A DNA stretch of 64,000 nucleotides from NCBI GenBank assembly GCA_025060195.1, contig JANXCQ010000010.1:1-64000 (forward strand), written 5' to 3'. This document shows, piece after piece, positions 57,224 through 64,000 of this stretch. This stretch comes from Gemmatales bacterium (lineage in GTDB: Bacteria; Planctomycetota; Planctomycetia; Gemmatales; HRBIN36). How positions within the stretch are numbered: position 1 is the stretch's first letter; every line of letters begins with the position of its first letter. The notes under the pieces are model-generated. The model saw nothing but the letters and a program-made list of their open reading frames with translations, did no database searches and had not been told where the DNA came from. The translations under genes were made by a program, and so were the position numbers.

Positions 57224-57691
57224 CTAGCACCACTTCAATAGCCAAGTAGATGTCTTCTCTGTACATCTGTCAACGCGACGACATTCAGCTTCACATGCAG
57301 AGGTAACTTCGATTTCCTGGAAAATCATCGGGGTGTCCCATTCTAGATAGATCGTCCCATTAACGCTTGCCACTACTCTATGCGGTGGGGGGTAGTCCAG
57401 AACGGCTAAGTCACGGGCAAGGTTGAACGCTCCGTTTATCACATCTTTAGTCGGCGCAATAGCTCCTTGAGAATCCCAGTTATCTTCTAAGCGTGAAAGC
57501 TCATCGAGTTCTTCCCACACAAATTGCCAGCCATGCACACGTGTCCTTTCATCCATGTGGCAAGAATCCAAGCAAACCGCAGTGCATGAAACAAACTCCG
57601 ACAGGTCATAGCCATCGCCTTTAGAAGCTGGCTGGCCCTCCAAAACCGACAGTCCCAGAGACTCGCAAGAAAAAACTCTCCAATTTGCCAT
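57224..57691 (-). CDS. Small unknown protein, upstream member of a pair
   Basis: A 155-residue soluble protein; GAGGAAAG lies ~6 nt before the ATG. The middle reads LEDNWDSQGAIAPTKDVINGAFNLA, then PPPHRVVASVNGTIYLEWD and EIEVTSACEAECR. The pattern W-D-S-x-G-A, P-P-x-x-V-x-x-S-x-x-G-x-I-x-L-E-W resembles small proteins of unknown role often found next to another small ORF. Nine Cys residues are notable for its size. The gap at 57692-57893 before the RluD-type gene shows nothing else. Confidence 0.65.
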   Translation of the reverse strand: MANWRVFSCESLGLSVLEGQPASKGDGYDLSEFVSCTAVCLDSCHMDERTRVHGWQFVWEELDELSRLEDNWDSQGAIAPTKDVINGAFNLARDLAVLDYPPPHRVVASVNGTIYLEWDTPMIFQEIEVTSACEAECRRVDRCTEKTSTWLLKWC

Positions 57692-57893
57692 TTTTCTTTC
57701 CTCAGAGATAAGCGTTCCCCAATACTAACATGCCTTCCATGAGTATTTTAGTGCCTTACTTGGCTGTCACATTAGAAGTCTTAATTGCATAAAGTGCCGC
57801 TGATATATTAGAACGTTGGCCACTAGTAGAGATGCTATACGGGACAGACATTCCATAGGGACTTTTCAAAGGCGTCTTGATCGCCGCGTAATT

Positions 57894-58919
57894 TCAAGTG
57901 CGTCTATTTTGCAGCGAACGATGTTTTTGTAACGAGTCTAACGTGCGGGCGAAATCTGCTGGTATGGAGGCGCTGAATTCAAGTTCGCGGCCTGTGATGG
58001 GGTGTCGTATCCGCAATCGAAAAGCATGGAGCAACTGCCGGGAGGTCAGGATACAGTCATCCTGCGGCGGGCACTCGGGCCAAATGTGGCTGAGGCGCAG
58101 TTCCTTGTGATGGCTATAGTCGGCGTCGGCCACGATAGGATGGCCGATGTGCGCCAGGTGGACGCGAATTTGATGTGTTCGTCCGGTTCGCGGTAGGCAA
58201 CGTACATAGGTGAAGCCACGAAAGCGCTCCACGACTTCGTAATAAGTGCAGGCGTCCTTGATATCCTCGTCTTCGTCGGGGTCGTCGAAGGTAGCCATGC
58301 GCTCACGGTCACGGGGATGGCGACCGATGGCCGCTTCGATGTAATCGCTATCGCGATCGATCTCGCCGTGAACAATGGCCAAATATTCCTTATACACGGT
58401 GCGCCGCTGAAACTGCGCCGCCAGCTCGCGATGGGCGCGTTCGTCCTTGGCCACCAAAATGACGCCGCTAGTATCGCGGTCGAGGCGATGGACAATGCCT
58501 GGGCGCGTCGGGCCGTTGACCGCGCTGAGTTGACGAAAATGGTGCACCAGGGCGTTGACCAGCGTACCCCGTTTGTGCCCCGGCGCGGGATGCACCACCA
58601 TGCCCGGCGGTTTGTTGATCACCGCGAGGTAATCGTCTTCATACAAGATGTCCAATGGGATGTCTTCGGGCACCGCGTCCGTACGGGGCGGCTCTGGTAA
58701 CACCACCCGAATATGGTCGCCCTCACGAAGTTTGTAACTGGCCTTCACGGGGACGCCGTTGACCGTAACTTCGCCCGACTCAATACAACGTTGCAGCGCA
58801 GAGCGACTGAATCCCGGTAGTGCGCCAGCCAGGAATTGATCAAGCCGACGCAACTCCGGCCGATGGCGCAGCGTTACTTCCAGCACCCGCCGACCGTCAA
58901 TTTCTTGAATCAGTTCCAC
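57894..58919 (-). CDS. RluD-family RNA pseudouridine synthase
   Basis: A 341-residue pseudouridine synthase. An S4 RNA-binding domain lies at ~23-72 (RLDQFLAGALPGFSRSALQRCIESGEVTVNG). The catalytic block is GIVHRLDRDTSGVILVAK with Asp147, and the later RTGRTHQIRVHLAHIGHPIVAD and RQLLHAFRL are RluC/RluD signatures. RluD modifies 23S rRNA helix 69; the exact site cannot be told from RluC-like paralogues here. The start is GTG with only a weak AGG upstream. A C-terminal KHRSLQNRRT basic tail follows the domain. Confidence 0.92.
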   Translation of the reverse strand: MELIQEIDGRRVLEVTLRHRPELRRLDQFLAGALPGFSRSALQRCIESGEVTVNGVPVKASYKLREGDHIRVVLPEPPRTDAVPEDIPLDILYEDDYLAVINKPPGMVVHPAPGHKRGTLVNALVHHFRQLSAVNGPTRPGIVHRLDRDTSGVILVAKDERAHRELAAQFQRRTVYKEYLAIVHGEIDRDSDYIEAAIGRHPRDRERMATFDDPDEDEDIKDACTYYEVVERFRGFTYVRCLPRTGRTHQIRVHLAHIGHPIVADADYSHHKELRLSHIWPECPPQDDCILTSRQLLHAFRLRIRHPITGRELEFSASIPADFARTLDSLQKHRSLQNRRT

Positions 58920-59112
58920 TTTGCCGACCTAAGTCTCGCCGAACGTTACCAAGCTGAGTACTCCCTAGTGAGCTAGAACACGTGCTAAGCGTCATAGGAC
59001 GCATATTATTGTACCTGCTACATAGTGGCGTGCGTTCAGTAGCCAAACGCTAATGAGTGGCGAACACGCGAATACATCACAATTGGGCCGAGCACGTGCC
59101 TGACGTTGCTTA

Positions 59113-59130
59113 GCGAGGAAGTACCCTCGC
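59113..59130. repeat. Short hairpin-forming inverted repeat
   Basis: GCGAGG (59113-59118) and CCTCGC (59125-59130) form a 6-bp stem with a 6-nt loop, 32 nt beyond the stop of the minus-strand TPR gene. It might act as a terminator for that gene, but lacks a T-run. Confidence 0.25.
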
Positions 59131-59161
59131 AGGTCACCAGCAGATCATGCTCCGTGCCCAT

Positions 59162-59869
59162 CTACGGGGCTGAGGGCTCAAAGAAAACCAAGCCTTGAGT
59201 CTGCGAATCGCGCAAGCGTTTCAGATGTGCTTCGACCTCTTGCACGAGAGGATGAGCATCCGCAGCGGGGCTTTGTAACTCTCGTTGTGCCAGGGATAGA
59301 GTCTCCTCATACTTAGCAAGCAGTTGCTTCCATCGCCGCTCTTGCTCAGTGGGACTGAGTTTCGCCTTTTCGAGCCAGAAACGTGTTTCGGCGGTTTGGG
59401 CTAGACCCAAATAAGCACGTACGCGCATCTCCGCGCCTAAACCTTGCGCGTCTAGGACCATTCGGTACAGGCGCTCAGCTTCATCTAAATGCCGGACGGC
59501 CTCCTCATAGTTGTTGATCTGACGCAAGGCGAGAGCCTGTTCGGCTTGAGCTTGCGCGAATAGGGCGGGTAAGCGAACGGGCGTACCTTTGTGCCTTTCG
59601 GCCAACTCTTTCATCGCACTAGCAGTGAATTCAGGGGCATCGAACGAAATGGCAAATGGGCGGCTTTCTGACTCCCAGAGTTCACGCCAGCTATAGGTCA
59701 TTCGTTCGCGCGCTTGGCGTGGGACGGCCCAGTAGGCGAGCGCTACCAGCGCACCGACGATCAAGGCAGCCAACCACACAGCTAGATGTGGATTGTCCCA
59801 CTGCACGAGCTTACCTAATTGGTCGCCCAAATAGCTCGTTTCCCATGGCTTACGTTGTGCGGCTTTCAT
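59162..59869 (-). CDS. TPR-like single-pass membrane protein
   Basis: A 235-residue protein. The ATG at 59869 is chosen because the preceding in-frame extension has no ribosome site. One membrane segment lies at ~31-50 (LAVWLAALIVGALVALAYWAV). The rest is helical with TPR-like spacing (EQALALRQINNYEEAVRHLDEAERLYRMVL). The plan resembles YfgM/ancillary SecYEG-type TPR proteins. Function unknown. Divergent from the DUF1559 gene. Confidence 0.7.
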   Translation of the reverse strand: MKAAQRKPWETSYLGDQLGKLVQWDNPHLAVWLAALIVGALVALAYWAVPRQARERMTYSWRELWESESRPFAISFDAPEFTASAMKELAERHKGTPVRLPALFAQAQAEQALALRQINNYEEAVRHLDEAERLYRMVLDAQGLGAEMRVRAYLGLAQTAETRFWLEKAKLSPTEQERRWKQLLAKYEETLSLAQRELQSPAADAHPLVQEVEAHLKRLRDSQTQGLVFFEPSAP

Positions 59870-60080
59870 AGCAGGTTTCCAGCAATTCCTCGGCACTGAG
59901 AACCATATCGCTATGATAGCGGAGAAACTGTCGTTATACCACTGCGGAAGAGTTGCCTGAAGCGAGTCGACAAATAATTTGCGGTCCACACATGGGTTTT
60001 CAGTTACACACACGGCTCCAGGCATTGCCAACGCCGCCGCTTAGGAGGTCTCTCCCCGGGCAAATTACCAAATACTGTGT

Positions 60081-60134
60081 AGAAAAAATTTTTTTCTTGA
60101 CGCCGCCCGTGAACTTCATGAGAATAACATGAAG
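60081..60134 (+). promoter_or_regulatory. Putative promoter with overlapping operator dyad, DUF1559 gene
   Basis: A run AGAAAAAATTTTTTTCT (60081-60097) resembles an A/T-rich UP element. It abuts TTGACG (60097-60102, -35-like), and GAGAAT (60120-60125) lies 17 bp further as a weak -10. A perfect dyad, CTTCATG (60114-60120) and CATGAAG (60128-60134) with a 7-nt spacer, covers the -10. A repressor binding there would block the promoter. The ribosome site GGGAGGTG is 60 nt downstream. Confidence 0.45.
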
Positions 60135-60203
60135 AATGTAAGGCCTTTTTAGTAAGGCCCATCAGAGCATCATTCATCGCTTCTGTCTAAGGGAGGTGTA
60201 GGC

Positions 60204-61163
60204 ATGTCTCATAGTGTGCGTCGTCGTGTCGGCTTTACGCTCATTGAACTGCTGGTAGTCATCGCCATCATCGGCTTGCTCATGGCCTTGTTACTGCCCG
60301 CGATTCAACGTGTCCGAGAGGCGGCCAATCGCATGCGTTGCGGCAACAATCTGTCCCAGATCGCTATGGCGTTTCATAATTTCCACAACGATTTCAATCA
60401 CTTCCCGACGGGTGGTGGCCCTTGTTGGACGGGAAGGACGGTGGTCAGTGGGCAGTTCCCAATGGGGCCGAACCAAAGCTGGGGCTGGGGCTATCAAATT
60501 TTGCCCTACATCGAATTAGACGCGCTTTTCCGTCAGCCAAATGACAGCGTAGTTATTAGCACTATTGTGCCGACGTATATATGTCCCAGTCGCCGCAGGC
60601 CCCAGTTGATAGCTAACACGGCGCGGGCGCCCATGGACTATCATGGAAATGGTGGAATCAGGTCCGGCCTTCTCAGTGCCTATACCTCTCCACCGTGGGG
60701 TGACTGGGGTGCTACCGGGATGGTCATTGCTAGCGACCTGAGGTTCGACCCGAATCCGCCCACGGGACGTGTCGTGAGCTTAGACGGCGGGGTTCCCGAC
60801 GGGACGAGCAACGTGGTGTTGATTGGTGAGAAACGAATGGATTCGCGAGGCCAAGGTAACTCGCAGTGGCACGATGATTCTGGTTGGACGGACGGCTTCG
60901 ATGGCGATACTATCGGCAGTGCGGAGTTTCAACCTTCTCAAGACAATCCCAGCGGGGTACCGCAGACAAGCTTTGGTGGTTGGCAGAATGGCGGATGCCA
61001 TAAGAACGGAGCGCAAATGGGGTCGGCTCATCCGGGTTCGTTCAACGCAGTTATGGCTGACCGTTCCATTCGGAAAATTCGCTACTCTGTGAACATCACA
61101 GTCTTCCGTCAAGCCTGCGTTCGGGATGACGGTCAAGCCTTCAGTGCTCAGAATTTGGAGTAA
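60204..61163 (+). CDS. DUF1559 pseudopilin-like protein
   Basis: A 319-residue protein of the planctomycete DUF1559 family. The type IV pilin-like N-terminus GFTLIELLVVIAIIGLLMALL is preceded by a basic leader; prepilin peptidase should cut before F11 and methylate it. RVREAANRMRCGNNLSQIAMAFHNFH and HPGSFNAVMADRSIRKIRYSVN follow as in other members (the usual DG of the C-terminal H-x-DG motif is DR here). GGGAGGTG precedes the ATG. The family is massively expanded in planctomycetes and probably works in a type II secretion- or pilus-like surface system. A small lipoprotein gene follows 34 nt later. Confidence 0.93.
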   Translation: MSHSVRRRVGFTLIELLVVIAIIGLLMALLLPAIQRVREAANRMRCGNNLSQIAMAFHNFHNDFNHFPTGGGPCWTGRTVVSGQFPMGPNQSWGWGYQILPYIELDALFRQPNDSVVISTIVPTYICPSRRRPQLIANTARAPMDYHGNGGIRSGLLSAYTSPPWGDWGATGMVIASDLRFDPNPPTGRVVSLDGGVPDGTSNVVLIGEKRMDSRGQGNSQWHDDSGWTDGFDGDTIGSAEFQPSQDNPSGVPQTSFGGWQNGGCHKNGAQMGSAHPGSFNAVMADRSIRKIRYSVNITVFRQACVRDDGQAFSAQNLE

Positions 61164-61197
61164 TGCCCTACTGCGTATAGTGCCTTTCGCTTAAGCC

Positions 61198-61584
61198 ATG
61201 AATGCAAGAAAGTGCGTCCTTATACTTGTGTTGTTTCTATTTTTGGCTGGTTGCCAAGGGGCGTCGGGTCCAGCGGGAAGTACGAATCTTGAGGTTCAAG
61301 GACGGATCCAGCTGGCCACGGGCCTACGGAACGAGGTCGTCGTCCAATTCCTCGACGCGGATGGCGGGCTGCAAGCCTATACGACGGCCCGTCCACCTCA
61401 AGGGGAGTTTCATATACCGGCACCACCAAACGGCTCTGGCGTGCGTCCGGGCGTGTACAAAGTTGTCGTGCTGGATTTTAGCCAAAAAGCCGGCATACCT
61501 GAGGCTTGGCAGGATCCAGCGCGGACGCCCTTGAAAGTGACAGTCAACGAGCAAACCGCTAAGAATTTGATCATTGGTGAGTAG
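61198..61584 (+). CDS. Small lipoprotein with carboxypeptidase-regulatory-like fold
   Basis: A 128-residue predicted lipoprotein: leader LILVLFLFLAGC places the anchor Cys at ~19. The mature part is beta-rich (LEVQGRIQLATGLRNEVVVQFLDADG, GEFHIPAPPNGSGVRPGVYKVVVLDF) and resembles the transthyretin-like carboxypeptidase-regulatory domain. Such genes often sit directly downstream of DUF1559 genes, as here, and the two may work together at the cell surface. The 400 bp after it (61585-61986) contain nothing I can support. Confidence 0.8.
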   Translation: MNARKCVLILVLFLFLAGCQGASGPAGSTNLEVQGRIQLATGLRNEVVVQFLDADGGLQAYTTARPPQGEFHIPAPPNGSGVRPGVYKVVVLDFSQKAGIPEAWQDPARTPLKVTVNEQTAKNLIIGE

Positions 61585-61986
61585 TTACCAACCGTCACGG
61601 CAGCTTAGCCTAGCTCCAACTTCGCCAAGGCTCGCGCGCCTTAATTTTCGAAAGCAATTATCCCGATAATGTCTGCGGAGCTTGGATGGCGAATGAATGT
61701 GTGAGTGGACAAATCGGGTCGGGAATATTGTTTTCAGCGTGTTCAACTTGCTCGCTGTATCAGCTTATGGGCGACCTCTGCCAGGCTGGCTTATAACAAC
61801 CGAATTACCGCATCGTGACGTGCGAGACAATGACCTGGGACCTTAGGATCCGTGTCAATCATCAGACGGATTCACCAGGTAATTCCGCACTCGGTAAAAG
61901 TCGCTCGCAGGAAGAATCGGCTACAGTAATGTCATAGCTGATAGGCTGGAGCTAAGTCGAGGACGCTGCCATTTCAATTGAGATAT

Positions 61987-63246
61987 TCATCGCGGGGCCA
62001 TCAGTTGATAACGGCGTAACTTGTTAAATAATGTACGGAGCGAAATGCCTAATAATTGGGCGGCACGTCGGCGGTGGCCTTGGCTGATTCGTAAGGCCTC
62101 TCGGATAGCGTAACGTTCCAGGTCTTTGAGGCGAAGACTCGGATAGGGCCACGGCGAGATTGAGTGAACGTCATTATTGCTCGTCAGCTCCGCTTCCTTG
62201 GTGAGCTTGGGAGCAACGTGTTCGGGCAAGGGCCTGACCATCTCGCTGGCTGGCGAGGAAGCCGCCACCGCTTCGTTGGTTGTGCCAACGGGCATCGAAG
62301 TAAGAACTAAATGCTGCGGCATAATCTCTGCCATGCCCTGCTGACAGGCCCTTAACGCTGCTTGCCAGACCACGTTACGTAATTGTCGTACGTTCCCAGG
62401 CCAGGAGTAACTGCTGAGAGCGAGTAGTGTAGCTGTGGCCCAGCGCAGTTGGGGTTGCGGCAACCTTGAGCGTGCTTGCTGCAGGAAGTATTCGGCCAAG
62501 AGGGGAATGTCTTCCCTACGTTGCCGAAGGGCGGGCACTTCCAACTCGAGCGCGCTCAGGCGGTGATACAAATCAGCGCGAAATCGTCCCAAGCGAATCA
62601 GCTCAGGAAGTGGGCGGTTACTCAGCGCCAAGACGCGTACTGACACCGGGCGTTCCTTTGTGGCTCCAAGCCGATGGACGCATTGTTGTTCTAACACGCG
62701 CAAGAGTTTCCCTTGTAAGGCGAGAGGCAGTTCGCTGATCTCGTCGAGCACTAAGGTGCCTTGATCCGCTTGCTCAAAATACCCTGGACGTGACTGACCC
62801 GCCCCCGTGAAGGAACCGCGTTCGCAGCCGAAGAGCTCGCTCTCGGCTAAGGTTTCAGGGAAAGCGGCACAGTTGACAGCCACGAATGGCCCAGAGCGGC
62901 GCGGGCTCCAATGATGAATGAGGCGAGCTAACAGCTCCTTGCCGGTTCCCGTTTCACCGTAAATGAGTAAGGGCCAATCTGTACGGGCCATCTGCTCGGC
63001 CAATTGTAACGTTTGCTGCATGACTGTGGCACAGGTGAGCAACTGTAGGGGTTGGCCCGTTTCGCTGGGCACGCTCAGACAGAATGGAGCCCACTGCGAA
63101 GGGGCGTCTGGGTTGACAAACTGCATTACTTCAGATACCTGTTGCCACAACGGCAAGGTATCTGCCAGCGGGTGCGTGGTGGACTGGGAGGCGGGAGTTA
63201 TCTTGTCATGGGTGTTTCGCACTCGGTCGCAATGATTCAGCCTCAT
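61987..63246 (-). CDS. Sigma-54-dependent transcriptional activator
   Basis: A 419-residue enhancer-binding protein. Residues ~1-70 are a short N-terminal region without a recognised receiver or PAS domain. The AAA+ domain has Walker A GETGTGKE at 97-104, the sigma-54 contact loop as GSFTGA at 144-149 (Ala to Ser variant of GAFTGA), Walker B TLVLDEIS and RFRADLYHRL. The C-terminus LERYAIREALRISQGHRRRAAQLLGISLRTLFNKLRRY is a Fis-type helix-turn-helix. Its ATG overlaps the previous stop (ATGA), so it is coupled to that gene. With no receiver, it is probably regulated by its N-terminal part or its partner protein. Confidence 0.92.
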   Translation of the reverse strand: MRLNHCDRVRNTHDKITPASQSTTHPLADTLPLWQQVSEVMQFVNPDAPSQWAPFCLSVPSETGQPLQLLTCATVMQQTLQLAEQMARTDWPLLIYGETGTGKELLARLIHHWSPRRSGPFVAVNCAAFPETLAESELFGCERGSFTGAGQSRPGYFEQADQGTLVLDEISELPLALQGKLLRVLEQQCVHRLGATKERPVSVRVLALSNRPLPELIRLGRFRADLYHRLSALELEVPALRQRREDIPLLAEYFLQQARSRLPQPQLRWATATLLALSSYSWPGNVRQLRNVVWQAALRACQQGMAEIMPQHLVLTSMPVGTTNEAVAASSPASEMVRPLPEHVAPKLTKEAELTSNNDVHSISPWPYPSLRLKDLERYAIREALRISQGHRRRAAQLLGISLRTLFNKLRRYQLMAPR

Positions 63247-63722
63247 TCGGAGCGCATCTCAGGTGCGTGGCTGTCCGGAGGGTCGGTCGCTTGCTCTGCC
63301 CAAGTCGCGAGGGCCAGTTGATAAGCTTGCTGCACGAACTGGGCCTGATGGAGCGCCTCTGCCTGTGGTCTCAGGGCATTCGCCCACTGCGCTGTGGAGC
63401 GTTCGGCCTGGCTCAGGCATTGCAAAACTCGGCTCAGAACGGCTAACACCTGCTCCTTTTTGGAAGAAAAATGCGATGGCAGACACGAAGATTGGTCGGA
63501 ATGTGAGGAGATTACTTGTTGTAACTTAGCGAGCAATTCAGCTGAGCTGAGAGCGCGTTGATGCAGAACGGTGAGCGTTTCTATATCCAGCCGGCCCTGG
63601 GCTACGCTTTCGAGATATTGCTGCAAATGGGCTTCTATCTCGGTGTAACTCCGAGCGAGCTGATCGAACAACTGCAACGCTCCAGTAGGGCTGTTTTGAA
63701 TAAGGTCGGGCAACTTCCCCAT
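63243..63722 (-). CDS. Helical protein coupled to the sigma-54 activator
   Basis: A 159-residue, mainly helical protein (LIQNSPTGALQLFDQLARSYTEIEAHLQQYLESV, ALSSAELLAKLQQVISSH, TAQWANALRPQAEALHQAQFVQQ). It may form coiled coils or a bundle. ATG 63722 follows GAGG at 9 nt. The long N-terminal extension of the larger frame overlaps the upstream gene and is not supported. Its stop overlaps the activator start by 4 nt. I do not recognise the family; a role in controlling the activator is suggested only by the coupling. Confidence 0.65.
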   Translation of the reverse strand: MGKLPDLIQNSPTGALQLFDQLARSYTEIEAHLQQYLESVAQGRLDIETLTVLHQRALSSAELLAKLQQVISSHSDQSSCLPSHFSSKKEQVLAVLSRVLQCLSQAERSTAQWANALRPQAEALHQAQFVQQAYQLALATWAEQATDPPDSHAPEMRSE

Positions 63723-63751
63723 GCGCTCGGACCTCGCATTGATGTCGTAGG

Positions 63752-64000
63752 TCAGCGGCGGGATGGTTGTTGCTCCCGCGCGGCCCGTATCTGTTGCAAG
63801 CGGCGGTGGGTTTCTTCCTGCCAGCGTATTTGGCTCAGTTGCCACTGGGCACATTCCACCGCAAAGGCTTCGCTGCGACTGTTGGCGATTTCGCGGAGAA
63901 GCATTACCGCTTCGTCGTTGCGGCCCATGCGGCGCAGACACGTTGCCTGCAGATATTGCAGTAACAGACGGTCTTCTCGCGACAGACCGCTAAGTTCCAC
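63752..64000 (-). CDS. Partial TPR-like protein at right edge
   Basis: The C-terminal 82 residues of a gene that continues beyond the window. The text LLLQYLQATCLRRMGRNDEAVMLLREIANSR has TPR spacing, ending in a basic tail RLQQIRAAREQQPSRR. The stop at 63752 is 30 bp upstream of the next gene start, so it is probably the first visible gene of an operon that ends with the sigma-54 activator. Confidence 0.65.
   Translation of the reverse strand: MELSGLSREDRLLLQYLQATCLRRMGRNDEAVMLLREIANSRSEAFAVECAQWQLSQIRWQEETHRRLQQIRAAREQQPSRR

Noticed and set aside
1-64000. tRNA, rRNA, CRISPR arrays, complete insertion sequences
   Set aside because: No tRNA-like T-loops in cloverleaf context, no rRNA-like stretches, no regularly spaced direct repeats and no transposase were seen by eye; a dedicated search would be decisive.

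Overview
The window reads as a chromosomal segment of a planctomycete, most likely of the Gemmata group. The basis is gene content typical of that phylum: a DUF1559 pseudopilin-like protein, a PVC-type membrane-bound dehydrogenase/HEAT/cytochrome c protein, ThuA-domain proteins, a Gfo/Idh/MocA oxidoreductase with a twin-arginine-like leader, secreted squalene-cyclase-like toroid proteins, a DUF6263-type protein, a DUF1570-type lipoprotein, and an N-terminal L-E-x-R motif in the surface protein cut by the left edge. Species assignment is inference. I saw no rRNA, tRNA, CRISPR array or intact insertion sequence.

Layout. 1-8.5 kb: partial repeat surface protein, DUF6263-like protein, a NagB-like isomerase lacking one catalytic residue, an S41 protease translationally coupled to a BtuF-like binding protein, a small protein behind a consensus sigma-70 promoter, a metallopeptidase-like lipoprotein and a BI-1 membrane protein. 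9-13 kb: ThuA protein, a sulfatase-fold protein without its active site, and two divergent short-chain dehydrogenases. 13-17.4 kb: three tandem exported alpha/alpha-toroid proteins. 17.4-19 kb: a heavily decayed BglII/BstYI-type restriction-modification operon. 19-24.6 kb (minus strand): acpS, an SBP_bac_5 fusion and metE. 24.7-34.3 kb: PcrA/UvrD helicase, sugar isomerase, TlpA-like protein, Gfo/Idh oxidoreductase, a ThiS-ThiG fusion and a conserved unknown. 34.3-37.4 kb: no intact gene. Its right end is the decayed 3' part of the membrane Ser/Thr kinase at 37.4-39.9 kb. 40.2-45.3 kb: gltX, PfkB kinase, thpR, CoaB-like flavoprotein and a second ThuA protein. 45.3-50 kb: esterase, a gene-free tract, a response regulator and a secreted protein broken by a nonsense codon. 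50-59 kb: BNR propeller protein, PVC dehydrogenase/cytochrome, two small unknowns and an RluD-type synthase. 59-64 kb: TPR membrane protein, DUF1559 protein plus lipoprotein, and a coupled operon ending in a sigma-54 activator.

Most intact genes are housekeeping (tRNA charging, methionine, thiamine, CoA, ACP activation, DNA unwinding) or belong to the export and carbohydrate repertoire of planctomycetes. The least expected signal is in the apparently empty DNA. Several intergenic tracts are decayed genes that can still be read through their stop codons: the R-M operon, the second beta-helix of the kinase, and the secreted protein at 49 kb.
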